Positions 25,612 to 35,133 are shown, counted from the stretch's first letter. The stretch is 39,559 nt of DNA from an uncultured Bacteroidales bacterium (GCA_902789725.1 CADAPC010000041.1:1-39559), one strand, 5' to 3'. The notes: generated by a model from the sequence alone, not told the origin. Translations and numbers: made by a program.

Positions 25612-28413
25612 ATGAAAAAAACCATTTTACTAACTACTATAGTGGCACTACATGCCGCTATGACTCAAGCACAAACAGGGTCTGACTATATGCAGGCCAT
25701 GAAGAAAGCGGATGTAGATATTGTCTTCGACGTAAAGGACACAGGTAATGAATACCGTGTGAAGTGGGGCATGGACACCGCGTGGAATTGGGACTTCAAT
25801 GTCTATCGCGGCATTGCCCACATCGGCAAAGGGAACTTTGAAACTGGCCGCATCTCGTTTCAACCTACAGCAGAGGTGATAGACAATGGCGACGGCACCT
25901 ACGAACTCACAGCCAAGCAGAAAAGTGCCATGAAGAGCCGATGCCAAAACATCCTAAAGACAGGTTGCAACAAAGTGTCCATCAACAACGACCAAGAAGA
26001 TGCCCTGAACAAAGAAAATGGCAATTACGAAAAATACCAAAGCATCTACTTTAATAAACCCGAAGCATGGTATAAGCTCATCAAAGCAAGCGTAGCGTAT
26101 GCCAAGGAGTGCGGTGTGGAAGTGGTGAGCATCTCGCCCTTCAACGAGCCAGATTACACCGGGTGGGGACAAGGCAGCAAGGCAAGCATGAAGGAAATAT
26201 GCCGTCTCATCAAAGCCGACCCTTACTTTGACGACATCCGAGTGTGCGCAGGCAACACGCTGAATTGCGACTACGCACTGGAGTGGTACAACTATTGCCT
26301 TGACTACATCGACGAAGGCAACACCCACCAACTGGCAGGCACATTCGACAACTATGCAAACTTCTTCGCCAAAGTGAAAGCAGACGGCAAGATGGCAACT
26401 GCCGACGAACTGCACAATGTTGGCGAAGCCATCGTTGGTGTGAACTATGGCATGGAGACAGGCATCTGGTGGGGGTTCGATTCGAAGGCTCGCGGACAGT
26501 TCTGCATCGACTCCAACGACGGTGTTCGCATCGGATATGGCGAAAATCGTAGTGCATGGACTGACGGAGCAGTTTACCGCAACGAAAAAACGGGCGAAGT
26601 GCATGGATATTTCGGATCCAGTGAACGACAGGCCATAGCATCGAGCATCGCATACGTGAGCAAGGGGAAGGATGTCTTCTTCAATGGCTATGGCCCCACC
26701 CGAGTGATGGTCTATGACGTGCCCGGAGGCAAGAAAGGCGACTACCAAAGCAAAGCTCAAATCAATGCCGAACGCTTGTTCGACATCACCTGGGGCGAGG
26801 ACGTGGCTCCCTTTGAAGTGAATGGCACCTACCAAATTCTGAACCTGGGCAGTAAGAAACTGTTGACCATGAACAACGGGAATGCCACCTCCGACGCACG
26901 CAAGAGCAGTGGCACTACCCAACAGTGGAAGGTTTATCCTGGTTATACCGACGGCGATGTGTCCTACTGGTTCATCGACAACGCAGGCAACACCAATATG
27001 CACCTCAATTCGGAACTGAACTGGGGAAATATTGCTGGCATCTTCACCTCTGGATGCAACATCATTGTGTATGGCACAGGTGAGAATCACCCCCACGAAG
27101 AGCAGTGGTACATCAAGTACGCACAAGACGGAGCCTTCTACATCATCAACCGTCTGACCAACAAGTATCTGTATTGCAGTAGCACCTCGGCCGGAACATC
27201 CGTCACCTCCAAGACTCCACCAGCCGACGATGCCAAGGCATCAGAAATAAACAAATATTTGTGGCGATTCTTACCAACTGATGTCAAAACTCCAGCTCTG
27301 ACTGTACTGACTGCCCCAGCCGCACCCACCAATCTGGCAGCGAAGCAACGTGCCGGAAGCGTGGAGCTGAACTGGGTGGCTCCAGCCGACGAGGACGTGA
27401 TTTCCTACACCATCCTCAGAGCAGAGAAACCAGCCAACGAAGGTCAAGTGGCTGAATACAACACCATCGGACGGAATGTGACCTCCACAACCTTCATCGA
27501 CAACACTGCTCTAAACGGAGAGACTTATCTTTACAAAGTGCAAGCGGTTGACGAGCATTACAACCGCTCAGAACCCTCCGAAGTGCTGGAGGCTGCACCA
27601 CTGCAGGAGAAATCGTTGGTGGGGCAATGGCAGTTCGACAACGACTTAAAGGACAACTCAGCCAATACCTTGGGCGCTTCTCTCTTCGGAACAGAAAGCC
27701 ACTCATCCACCACCGTCATGATGAAGTCGGGCGAGAAGAGCCTCAAACTGGATGGAAAGTCATACGTCATGCTCCCCTACGCAGTAGCCCATCAAGACGA
27801 GATGACCATCGCCACTTGGGTGCGCCTAAGTGCTACGACCAACTGGCAACGCATCTTCGATTTCGGCAATGGCACCGACCAATACATGTTTTACACGCCT
27901 AATAATGGCAATGAGATGCGCTTCGTGATGAAGAATGGAGGGGACGAACAAATCCTGACGAACGGAAAGAAACTCAGCACCACCCTCTGGCACCACATTG
28001 CTGTGACGCTGAAACCCGTCGGCGAAAAAGTGCAGGCCATTCTCTATGTAGATGGCGAAAACATAGCCGAAAGCAACGAGTTCACCATTAAGCCCTCCGA
28101 CATTGCTCCATCCCTTTGCTACATCGGACGCTCCATGTTCAATGCCGACCCTTATTTCAACGGTCACGTTGATGACTTCCGCATCTACAACTATGCCCTC
28201 TCTGCCGACGAGGTGGCTGCTATCATGACAGACACCGAAGTGCTGTCCAAAGACCTTAGCGACCACTTTGAAGAGGCCACAAAAATTGAAGAAGTGAAAG
28301 CCGTCGGGACACAGATGTCCACCCACCAATGGTATGACCTTGGGGGAAAGCCTGCCGCAAAAGGAGACAAGGGCTTACTGATTCAAAACGGAAAGAAAGT
28401 TTACAAGAAATAA
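25612..28413 (+). CDS. secreted GH30-like glycoside hydrolase with lectin-like, FN3 and LamG modules
   Basis: 933 residues with a signal peptide (about 1-20). The catalytic part (30-395) looks like a clan GH-A barrel near GH30: acid/base Glu179 in SPFNEPDY and a candidate nucleophile Glu266 in ADELHNVGEA, then GIWWGF. Next come a ricin-B/RICIN-like domain (405-553, with QQWKVYP and EEQWYIKY repeats), an FN3 domain (568-660), a LamG jellyroll (668-872) and a tail with WYDLGGK ... GLLIQNGKKVYKK. Exact family and substrate are uncertain; GH30 members cut beta-1,6- or beta-1,4-linked glycans. The added modules suggest binding to polymeric or host-type glycans. Confidence 0.8.
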   Translation: MKKTILLTTIVALHAAMTQAQTGSDYMQAMKKADVDIVFDVKDTGNEYRVKWGMDTAWNWDFNVYRGIAHIGKGNFETGRISFQPTAEVIDNGDGTYELTAKQKSAMKSRCQNILKTGCNKVSINNDQEDALNKENGNYEKYQSIYFNKPEAWYKLIKASVAYAKECGVEVVSISPFNEPDYTGWGQGSKASMKEICRLIKADPYFDDIRVCAGNTLNCDYALEWYNYCLDYIDEGNTHQLAGTFDNYANFFAKVKADGKMATADELHNVGEAIVGVNYGMETGIWWGFDSKARGQFCIDSNDGVRIGYGENRSAWTDGAVYRNEKTGEVHGYFGSSERQAIASSIAYVSKGKDVFFNGYGPTRVMVYDVPGGKKGDYQSKAQINAERLFDITWGEDVAPFEVNGTYQILNLGSKKLLTMNNGNATSDARKSSGTTQQWKVYPGYTDGDVSYWFIDNAGNTNMHLNSELNWGNIAGIFTSGCNIIVYGTGENHPHEEQWYIKYAQDGAFYIINRLTNKYLYCSSTSAGTSVTSKTPPADDAKASEINKYLWRFLPTDVKTPALTVLTAPAAPTNLAAKQRAGSVELNWVAPADEDVISYTILRAEKPANEGQVAEYNTIGRNVTSTTFIDNTALNGETYLYKVQAVDEHYNRSEPSEVLEAAPLQEKSLVGQWQFDNDLKDNSANTLGASLFGTESHSSTTVMMKSGEKSLKLDGKSYVMLPYAVAHQDEMTIATWVRLSATTNWQRIFDFGNGTDQYMFYTPNNGNEMRFVMKNGGDEQILTNGKKLSTTLWHHIAVTLKPVGEKVQAILYVDGENIAESNEFTIKPSDIAPSLCYIGRSMFNADPYFNGHVDDFRIYNYALSADEVAAIMTDTEVLSKDLSDHFEEATKIEEVKAVGTQMSTHQWYDLGGKPAAKGDKGLLIQNGKKVYKK

Positions 28414-28476
28414 GGAGACACCCACTTTCCTTCCTGGCACCTCTTTGCATCAAATCCTAAAGCAGACCATCTATTC

Positions 28477-30450
28477 ATGCCGCACGCTCTCCTCAGAAAC
28501 TTCACTGCCACGTTGCTGACATTGCTACTCTTCCCTGCCATCATGATGGCAGGCGAAGAGAACAAGAGTTTCTATACAATCACCCATCAGAACGGGTTGA
28601 GCAGTAACTGTGTATTACAGATGTTGCAGTTGCGTGACGGACGCATGGTAGTGGTGACAGATTGTGCCGTGGATGTTTATGACGGGCAACGCTTTCAGAC
28701 AGCAGTCATCGACACTACAAAATGGGTTAGTGTACCTGCATATAATGGGGCAACCCATCTCTTTACCAACGGAAAAGACCGCATGTGGATGAAGCAATGG
28801 GGACGACTCTACTGCCTCAACCTATGCACAATGAAGTGGGTATGCGATAGCACATGGACAGCCCATGATTTCTTCATCACAGACGATGGCTGCACCTGGT
28901 TTTTGCACGATAGGCAATTGAACAGCCCTATGACAAAACGCTCACTGAATTTGCCCCCTGATGCAGGGAATTTACAAGATGTCGTAGCCCAAGGCGACAC
29001 CATCTATACATTCTTTAGCACAGGGCAACTGGCAGTTTATCGAAAGGATGGGCATATTCTTTATCGCTCTGAGGCATACGGCGAACCACACAGAACAAAG
29101 TATTCCAGCACATCACTGGTAGTGCGAGGAGCAGATGGGCACTTCTATCAGGTACGCACAGGGCACAGTGGCTCCATCCTGATGTCATTCGACCCTCATA
29201 CACACCAATGGGAGGAACTATTGATTAGCACAGCATGGATGCACACCCTGACACCAACACCTACGGGAATGCTCTATATAACCAACCCCGAAGGGTATCT
29301 GCGCATTGATACAGCAACAGGAGAAATACATCCATTCAGAGAACTTCGCCTACCCGATGGAACAACGCTCACCACTGGCATCAATACTGTTTGCCTTGAT
29401 CGAGGAGGCGGCATTTGGCTGGGCACCTACGCCAACGGACTGCTCTACACCTCTCCCTTCTCAGGACTCTTCGACACCCGCCCCCTCAACATCGAAGTGC
29501 ACCCCATTCTCTCTGCCATTTATCTGCATGGGCAGCCTTTGCAAATGGGAAAAACTTACGATGGTGAAACATTGCTCAACGTCACTCCTCCCTATGCCGA
29601 ACACCTGACGTTCAGCCACAACCAAAATTCTTTGGCTTTTCAGTTTTCCACCATGAACTATGTGCGCCCACGTAGCACCTACTACCGCTACCGTCTTTTA
29701 GGCAGCAGCAATCAGTGGCACACCCTTTCCGCCGATTCGGCCAGTCATTTGGTTGATGACAAAGGCGTTTTTTACCTACCATTGGTCAGCCTCTCACCTG
29801 GGCACTACACACTTGAAGTGATGGTTACCACCAATCCAAACCATTGGGACGAAGCAGATATACGCCGCATCACCTTCACCATTCGTTCTCCATGGTGGCA
29901 GACCCCATTAGCTTACTTCATCTACATACTTCTGAGCACCAGCATTATCATCCTTATCGGAAACCTCTATCGCAAACACTTGCAACGTAAAAGTCGCGAA
30001 GACATGCTCTTGTTGCGCATTCAGAATTTGGTGGAGCAAGTCAACCAATACGAAAATTCTGACACCATCGTCATGCTTAACGAGCCTGATACTATGCCCC
30101 CCACGAATGAACAGTCCGAACCCACGCTTCAAGAAAAGGAATTCATGGCCCGCGCCACACTACTTGTAGAGCAGCACATCACCGACCCATCTTACAATGT
30201 GGAACATCTTGCCGCCGATCTCTGCATGGAGCGGACGGGACTCTACAAACGGCTCACAGCCCTGATGCAGCAATCGCCCGTAGCTTTCATACGAAGTATC
30301 AGACTGCATCGCGCTGCTGATATGTTAGGAAAAGGCGACCAGACCATCACCGAAATAGCCGAACGAACAGGATTCTGTTCCGTCAGCTATTTCAGCAAAT
30401 GTTTCCAAAAGGAATTTGGATGCAAACCATCGGAATACCCACTAAAATAG
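28477..30450 (+). CDS. membrane-anchored propeller / Y_Y_Y / AraC transcription regulator
   Basis: 657 residues. Signal-like N-terminus (1-25), a periplasmic part with Reg_prop propeller-type repeats (about 30-350, for example GGGIWLGTYANGLLYTSPF), a Y_Y_Y-like Ig domain (381-455, with YYRYRLLG), one membrane helix (477-498), a short helical linker (500-525) and an AraC-type helix-turn-helix domain (555-655; YNVEHLAADLCMERTGLYKRL and GFCSVSYFSKCFQKEFG). Hybrid two-component regulators have histidine kinase and receiver domains between sensor and HTH; here both are absent, so it must signal directly through the membrane. It probably controls the downstream hydrolase genes on sensing their sugar products; this is inferred from position. 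Confidence 0.88.
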   Translation: MPHALLRNFTATLLTLLLFPAIMMAGEENKSFYTITHQNGLSSNCVLQMLQLRDGRMVVVTDCAVDVYDGQRFQTAVIDTTKWVSVPAYNGATHLFTNGKDRMWMKQWGRLYCLNLCTMKWVCDSTWTAHDFFITDDGCTWFLHDRQLNSPMTKRSLNLPPDAGNLQDVVAQGDTIYTFFSTGQLAVYRKDGHILYRSEAYGEPHRTKYSSTSLVVRGADGHFYQVRTGHSGSILMSFDPHTHQWEELLISTAWMHTLTPTPTGMLYITNPEGYLRIDTATGEIHPFRELRLPDGTTLTTGINTVCLDRGGGIWLGTYANGLLYTSPFSGLFDTRPLNIEVHPILSAIYLHGQPLQMGKTYDGETLLNVTPPYAEHLTFSHNQNSLAFQFSTMNYVRPRSTYYRYRLLGSSNQWHTLSADSASHLVDDKGVFYLPLVSLSPGHYTLEVMVTTNPNHWDEADIRRITFTIRSPWWQTPLAYFIYILLSTSIIILIGNLYRKHLQRKSREDMLLLRIQNLVEQVNQYENSDTIVMLNEPDTMPPTNEQSEPTLQEKEFMARATLLVEQHITDPSYNVEHLAADLCMERTGLYKRLTALMQQSPVAFIRSIRLHRAADMLGKGDQTITEIAERTGFCSVSYFSKCFQKEFGCKPSEYPLK

Positions 30451-30489
30451 GGGATTTTCAACATTTGTTACATTCCAATCATCATTTGT

Positions 30490-30523
30490 TTTGCCATTGA
30501 TTTGCCATTAATCTCTAACTTTG
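30490..30523 (+). promoter_or_regulatory. promoter of the beta-sandwich / GH26 / GH31 genes
   Basis: TTTG at 30490-30493, 22 bases, then TAACTTTG at 30516-30523. Spacing is at the long end for this class. The leader before ATG 30574 would be about 44 bases. Another TTTG at 30501-30504 is too close to serve. Confidence 0.7.
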
Positions 30524-30573
30524 CACCATCAAAATCGAAACAATTACTCAATTCATTAAAAACACTCTTTCAA

Positions 30574-31491
30574 ATGAAAAGAAAAGTCTTATTAATGTCG
30601 GCATTTTGCCTCTTGCTCACGATAGGTGCAAGAGCTACTGACGCCATCGTTTGGCAAGGCTCTCAAACTTTCACAGGATGGAGTGATGTGCTCAACATTG
30701 ATGGCAGCAAACTGAAAGAAGCCAAAGTGGACGATGTGTTGCACCTCAGCATCACAACATCCCCGGGTGCTCAACTGCAATTGTCATGGGGAAACAGTTG
30801 GACCTGTTTCGAGGGCTTGGAGCATAAAAGCATCAGCGGAGATTACGAAATGCTCCTCTCAGCCCAAGATGCCACTCGATTACGCCAAGGCATACATATT
30901 AAAGGTGTCAACTTCACACTGACCGCCGTCACTCTCAGAAGCAACGATGGTGAATATACCACACAATTCGAGCATCTCTTCGCCTGGAAAGACATGCTGA
31001 TGAGCGGAGCCACCCAAGGACAAGCATGTACCATAGGCCTTATGCCCTACGGAGGAGCAGGATGGTACTGGCCTGAACCCATTGATTTAAGCAGCTATGG
31101 CAGCATCGTCATCCAGTTGCTCCAACCCGCAGCAGAACCTCTGACAGTGCAATTGCTCTACGATGACAAAGGTGTGAAGAGCCAAGTCATTGCCCCAAAT
31201 GCCACACAGTGCACACTTCCGCTCTCATCGCTGCACAAAAATGCTTACAGTCTGAACATCATTTCAGAGAAAGCACAGACAGTCAGCATCGGCAGCGTCA
31301 ATCTGGCAGACAAACAGGGAAACGCCATCCCTTCTGCAGTCGGTAGTTTGCAAGAAGATAGCCGCAAAGTCATCAGCACTCATTATTATAATGCCGTGGG
31401 AATGCGGCTACCCTACCCACAAACAGGCATCAACATTGTAAAAACACATGTAGAAGGGGGACAGACCCTTGTCCGAAAAGTATGGAAATGA
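30574..31491 (+). CDS. secreted beta-sandwich protein, probable carbohydrate-binding
   Basis: 305 residues from ATG 30574 (MKRKVLLMSAFCLLL), which opens a signal peptide ending near ARA. Two beta-sandwich-like parts follow: residues about 22-130 (IVWQGSQTFTGW ... LHLSITTSPGAQLQLSWG) and about 135-260 (GAGWYWPEPIDLSSYGSIVIQL). These fit non-catalytic CBM-like folds; no catalytic residues are seen. The end (YYNAVGMRLPYPQTGINIVKTH ... VRKVWK) resembles a shortened version of the sorting-type tail. The stop overlaps the GH26 start by ATGA, so the two are made together and probably act on the same glycan. Confidence 0.75.
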   Translation: MKRKVLLMSAFCLLLTIGARATDAIVWQGSQTFTGWSDVLNIDGSKLKEAKVDDVLHLSITTSPGAQLQLSWGNSWTCFEGLEHKSISGDYEMLLSAQDATRLRQGIHIKGVNFTLTAVTLRSNDGEYTTQFEHLFAWKDMLMSGATQGQACTIGLMPYGGAGWYWPEPIDLSSYGSIVIQLLQPAAEPLTVQLLYDDKGVKSQVIAPNATQCTLPLSSLHKNAYSLNIISEKAQTVSIGSVNLADKQGNAIPSAVGSLQEDSRKVISTHYYNAVGMRLPYPQTGINIVKTHVEGGQTLVRKVWK

Positions 31492-32477
31492 AAAAACTTG
31501 TATGCACACTTGCACTGATGGGATTGGTAGCCTCAGTCAATGCACAGATTGATAAAAATCTCGCCGACCCCCAAGCTAATGAGGCCACTCGTGAACTCTA
31601 CCGCTACTTACGCGAAGAGGTATGGGGCAAAAAAGTTCTCTCAGGCTGTCAGGCCGAATGGAACTACAACACCAACGATGCCGAGCGCATCCACGAAGCT
31701 TGCGGCATGTACCCCAAGGTAAACGTGTTCGATTTCCAGCACTTCGACCAGTCGTGGATTAACTATCGTACCGACACCGCCCTGAAATGGCATCAGGCAG
31801 GAGGCATCGTCTCCTTCATGTGGCACATTCACATGCCCACCAATGCTTTTGTGGAGCAGAAGAGCGACTGGGAAGCTTTCTACATCCACGACAAGAAGCC
31901 CTGCCACATGCTGCCTTCACGTTGTGCAACAGAAGGCACGTTAGAAAACAAAATCTTTCAGCACAAGCTGGAAGGGGTAGCACAACTGCTGCTCTATTAT
32001 CAGAAACAGGGCATCCCCATTCTTTGGCGACCCTTGCACGAAGCCTCTGGCCGATGGTTTTGGTGGGGGGCAGAAGACGGCGAAGCCTACAAACGACTTT
32101 ACCGCTACATGTTCAACTACTTCAGTCAGGCAGGCATCCACAACCTGATTTGGGTGTGGACATCAGAGGTGGGCGATGATGACTGGTACCCAGGCGACGA
32201 ATATGTAGATATCGTGGCACGAGATGGATATGCCAAGAACAACACCACCCACATCTCGCAGGTCGCCGACTTTCAAAAGCTGCGTCAGGCCCATCCAAAC
32301 AAGATGACCGCCATGCCTGAGTGCAACAGTGTGCCGTCGTGGGAGAACATGCAGAAGGACAATGCCATCTGGCTAATGGTGGCTCCCTGGTGTGGCGGAG
32401 GTGCCTTCGACCATGGTAACACGAATGCGTTTTGGCAGCAGTTTCTGTCTGACGAGCATGTAGTCAGACGAGATTAA
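31488..32477 (+). CDS. GH26 endo-beta-mannanase
   Basis: 329 residues; start ATG 31488 chosen for the ATGA overlap and clean signal peptide MKKLVCTLALMGLVASVNA; ATG 31482 is a minor alternative. Shows the GH26 pattern: LSGCQAEWNYN near the start, FDFQHFDQS, GGIVSFMWHIHMP, acid/base Glu185 in WRPLHEASGRWFWWG and nucleophile Glu278 in MPECNSVPS. Family members cleave beta-1,4-mannan inside the chain. Without a lipobox it is probably periplasmic or secreted. Single catalytic domain, no extra modules. Confidence 0.93.
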   Translation: MKKLVCTLALMGLVASVNAQIDKNLADPQANEATRELYRYLREEVWGKKVLSGCQAEWNYNTNDAERIHEACGMYPKVNVFDFQHFDQSWINYRTDTALKWHQAGGIVSFMWHIHMPTNAFVEQKSDWEAFYIHDKKPCHMLPSRCATEGTLENKIFQHKLEGVAQLLLYYQKQGIPILWRPLHEASGRWFWWGAEDGEAYKRLYRYMFNYFSQAGIHNLIWVWTSEVGDDDWYPGDEYVDIVARDGYAKNNTTHISQVADFQKLRQAHPNKMTAMPECNSVPSWENMQKDNAIWLMVAPWCGGGAFDHGNTNAFWQQFLSDEHVVRRD

Positions 32478-32525
32478 ACATGAAAACCTAAACGGGCAAA
32501 ATAACCATTTAACAAAACATTTAAC

Positions 32526-34910
32526 ATGAGAAAAAACATCCTTACCGCCTTCTTGCTGACAGCATGTATCAGCATGAATGCACAAACCATTGAGTTCTAC
32601 ACACCCAACACAGTACGCGTGGTGAAGGAGAACGGAAAATCCGCACAGAAGAAATCCCTTGTGGTCATTGCAAAACCAGAAGGGGTGAAAGTGAATCAAT
32701 CCCAGAAAGGGGCTGCCACCATCTACAAGTCATCGGCCCTGACCGTCACCGTAGAGGGAGGAAAAGTCTCCTTTGCCGACAACAAAGGCAACCTGCTCAC
32801 TACAGCAGGCGAGAGCGTCTTCACCCCCATCACCTCAGGCCCTGATGCTGGCGCCTACAAGGTGAAGCAAACCTTCTCCGTCGATGCCGACGAAGCCATC
32901 TATGGCGTGGGCATGCTGCAAAACGGCAAACTCTCCCAGCGAGGCGAAAACCGCCGCATGGAGCAAAACAATTTGGAGGACTATGCCCACTTCTACCAAA
33001 CCATCAAGGGCTACGGTATCTATTGGGACAACTACTCCCCCACCCGTCTCGTCACTCCTGACGAAGGAAAGGCAGGCGCTATCGAGTGGGAGTCGGAAGT
33101 CGGCAAACTTGTAGATTACTACTTTATATATGGCGGCGATGCCGACGGTGTGATAGCAGAAATGCGTCACCTCACGGGCGAAGTGCCTATGGTGCCCCTG
33201 TGGACCTATGGCTTCCATCAGAGCCGCGAACGCTACAAGACGCAGAATGAACTCTTAGACGTGGTGCACCGTTATCGTGACCTGAAAGTACCCTTCGACG
33301 GCATCATCCAGGACTGGCAGTACTGGGGCAGCAACTACACATGGAACGCCATGGACTTCCTCAACGACGAGTTTGGACAAGCACAGCGCATGATTGACGA
33401 GGTACACAAGCAGAATGCCCACCTGAGCATCAGTATATGGGCTTCCTTCGGACCTCAAACCAAACAGTTTGCTGAGCTGAAGGAAAAGAACATGCTCTTC
33501 AGCTTCGAGACTTGGCCGCAGAGCGGACTCCCCATGTGGCCACCACGCATGGACTATCCCAGCGGAGTGCGTGTCTATGACTGCTACAACCCAGAGGCTC
33601 GCGACATCTACTGGAAATACCTCTCCCACATGCACCAGATGGGCATTGATGCCTGGTGGATGGACTCTACCGACCCCGATCACCACAGCTACAAGGACAG
33701 CGACCTTGACGAGAAATGCTACTTAGGCAGCTACCGCAGTGTGCGCAATGCCTTCCCCCTCATGACAGTGGGTGGTGTGTATGACCACCAACGAGCTGTT
33801 GACAGCAAGAAGCGCACCTACATCTTCACCCGTTCCTACTTTGCAGGACAACAACGCACAGGCGCACACACTTGGAGCGGCGACATCGGTTCCTCCTGGG
33901 ACAGTTTCCGCAAACAGATTCCACTCTGCCTGAACCACACACTGACAGCCAATCCTAACGTGAACTGCGACATCGGCGGTTTCTTTGCTGGCTCCTACAA
34001 CACCTTAGGACACAACTCAGCCACTCGCAACCCTCAGTACCAAGAACTTTACGTGCGCTGGATGCAGTATGGTGCTTTCATGCCGATGATGCGCAGCCAT
34101 GGAACCGATGTCTATCGCGAACTCTACTACTACGGCAAGCAGGGCGAACCCATCTATGACGCTTTGGTCAATGCCGTGAAACTCCGCTACCGCTTCTTGC
34201 CTTACATCTACAGCCAGGCTTGGCAGGTGACGAAGAACAACGATTCCTTCATGCGTGCCCTCTTTATGGATTTCAAGGATGACAAGCAGACATGGAACAA
34301 CAACCGCGAGTACCTCTTTGGCCACAACGTGCTGGTGTGCCCCGTGCTCAACCCACTCTACACCACAGAGAAGATTGTCCGCACAGACGAGATGAGCGGA
34401 TGGAACAAGCAAGAAGGGAATACTGAAAGCGGCAATGGCTACCCCAAGATTGACTGGAACGAAGCCAAGCAATACGAGGTCTATCTGCCAGCCGGAGCAC
34501 AGTGGTGGGACTACTGGACCAACACCAAGCAGAACGGTGGACAGACCATCACAGCGGCTGCTCCACTCAGCCACTCGCCACTATACATTAAGGCCGGCTC
34601 CATCCTGCCCTTAGGTCCCGATGTGCAATTTGCCAACGAAAATAAGTTCGACAACCTCCAGCTGGTGGTCTATCCCGGAGCCGATGCCACCTTCACCCTC
34701 TACGAAGACGAAGGCGACGGCTACAACTACGAGAAGGGCAAATATACCACCATTCCACTCAAATGGAACGACAAGTCGAGGACCCTCACCATAGGCAAGC
34801 GAACAGGCGACTTTGAAGGGATGCTCGCTTCACGCACCTTCCACGTGAAAATCGTTGGAGGAACCGAGAAGACGGTCACCTATACAGGCAAGCCTATCAA
34901 CGTGAAGTAA
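32526..34910 (+). CDS. GH31 alpha-glycosidase (alpha-xylosidase/alpha-glucosidase type)
   Basis: 794 residues, signal peptide about 1-20 (cleavage near MNAQ). N-terminal beta-sandwich (20-215), then the GH31 barrel with DGIIQDWQYWG, nucleophile Asp380 in WWMDSTDPD and acid/base Asp453 in WSGDIGSSW, then C-terminal beta domains with LPAGAQWWDYW and SPLYIKAGSILPLG. Removes alpha-linked side or end sugars; WWMDST resembles the alpha-xylosidase-like subgroup, but the linkage cannot be fixed from sequence. It starts 48 bases after the GH26 gene and ends at a strong terminator, so the three genes form one transcription unit. Confidence 0.92.
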   Translation: MRKNILTAFLLTACISMNAQTIEFYTPNTVRVVKENGKSAQKKSLVVIAKPEGVKVNQSQKGAATIYKSSALTVTVEGGKVSFADNKGNLLTTAGESVFTPITSGPDAGAYKVKQTFSVDADEAIYGVGMLQNGKLSQRGENRRMEQNNLEDYAHFYQTIKGYGIYWDNYSPTRLVTPDEGKAGAIEWESEVGKLVDYYFIYGGDADGVIAEMRHLTGEVPMVPLWTYGFHQSRERYKTQNELLDVVHRYRDLKVPFDGIIQDWQYWGSNYTWNAMDFLNDEFGQAQRMIDEVHKQNAHLSISIWASFGPQTKQFAELKEKNMLFSFETWPQSGLPMWPPRMDYPSGVRVYDCYNPEARDIYWKYLSHMHQMGIDAWWMDSTDPDHHSYKDSDLDEKCYLGSYRSVRNAFPLMTVGGVYDHQRAVDSKKRTYIFTRSYFAGQQRTGAHTWSGDIGSSWDSFRKQIPLCLNHTLTANPNVNCDIGGFFAGSYNTLGHNSATRNPQYQELYVRWMQYGAFMPMMRSHGTDVYRELYYYGKQGEPIYDALVNAVKLRYRFLPYIYSQAWQVTKNNDSFMRALFMDFKDDKQTWNNNREYLFGHNVLVCPVLNPLYTTEKIVRTDEMSGWNKQEGNTESGNGYPKIDWNEAKQYEVYLPAGAQWWDYWTNTKQNGGQTITAAAPLSHSPLYIKAGSILPLGPDVQFANENKFDNLQLVVYPGADATFTLYEDEGDGYNYEKGKYTTIPLKWNDKSRTLTIGKRTGDFEGMLASRTFHVKIVGGTEKTVTYTGKPINVK

Positions 34911-34928
34911 CATACAAAACGAAGCCAA

Positions 34929-34976
34929 CAACAAGCCCCCTGCATCGCGTATTGGATGCAGGGGGCTTGTTGTTTT
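34929..34976 (+). terminator. strong rho-independent terminator after the GH31 gene
   Basis: CAACAAGCCCCCTGCATC (34929-34946) pairs perfectly over 18 bases with GATGCAGGGGGCTTGTTG (34955-34972), loop GCGTATTG, then TTTT. It ends the glycan-degradation unit. Confidence 0.92.
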
Positions 34977-34987
34977 AGCAAGCTAAA

Positions 34988-35118
34988 GGTATGTTCTAAA
35001 AATTAGCTTTCAATTGTTTTTAGTTGATTTTGGAGTAGATTTGGGTGCAAGACCGCAGGGGCATAGCGAGCTATGGCCCAAATAATCATCTCAGATTTAG
35101 TAATTATTAGAACATACC
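34988..35118 (+). mobile_element. MITE-like element, short copy with intact ends
   Basis: 131 bases bounded by perfect 12-base inverted ends GGTATGTTCTAA and TTAGAACATACC, flanked by TAAA on both sides (34984-34987 and 35119-35122), which looks like a 4-base target duplication. It matches the copy at 10673-10845 except for about 45 missing internal bases. No gene inside. It sits between the GH31 terminator and the convergent beta-helix gene. Confidence 0.8.
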
Positions 35119-35133
35119 TAAAGTATTTTCCCT

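Noticed and set aside
25954..27126. 390-residue minus-strand frame opposite the GH30-like gene
   Set aside because: No homology features, no promoter, and it covers catalytic motifs of a supported gene.
25612..34910. A complete polysaccharide utilisation locus
   Set aside because: No SusC/SusD pair is present, so the group is described only as a hydrolase cluster with a regulator.
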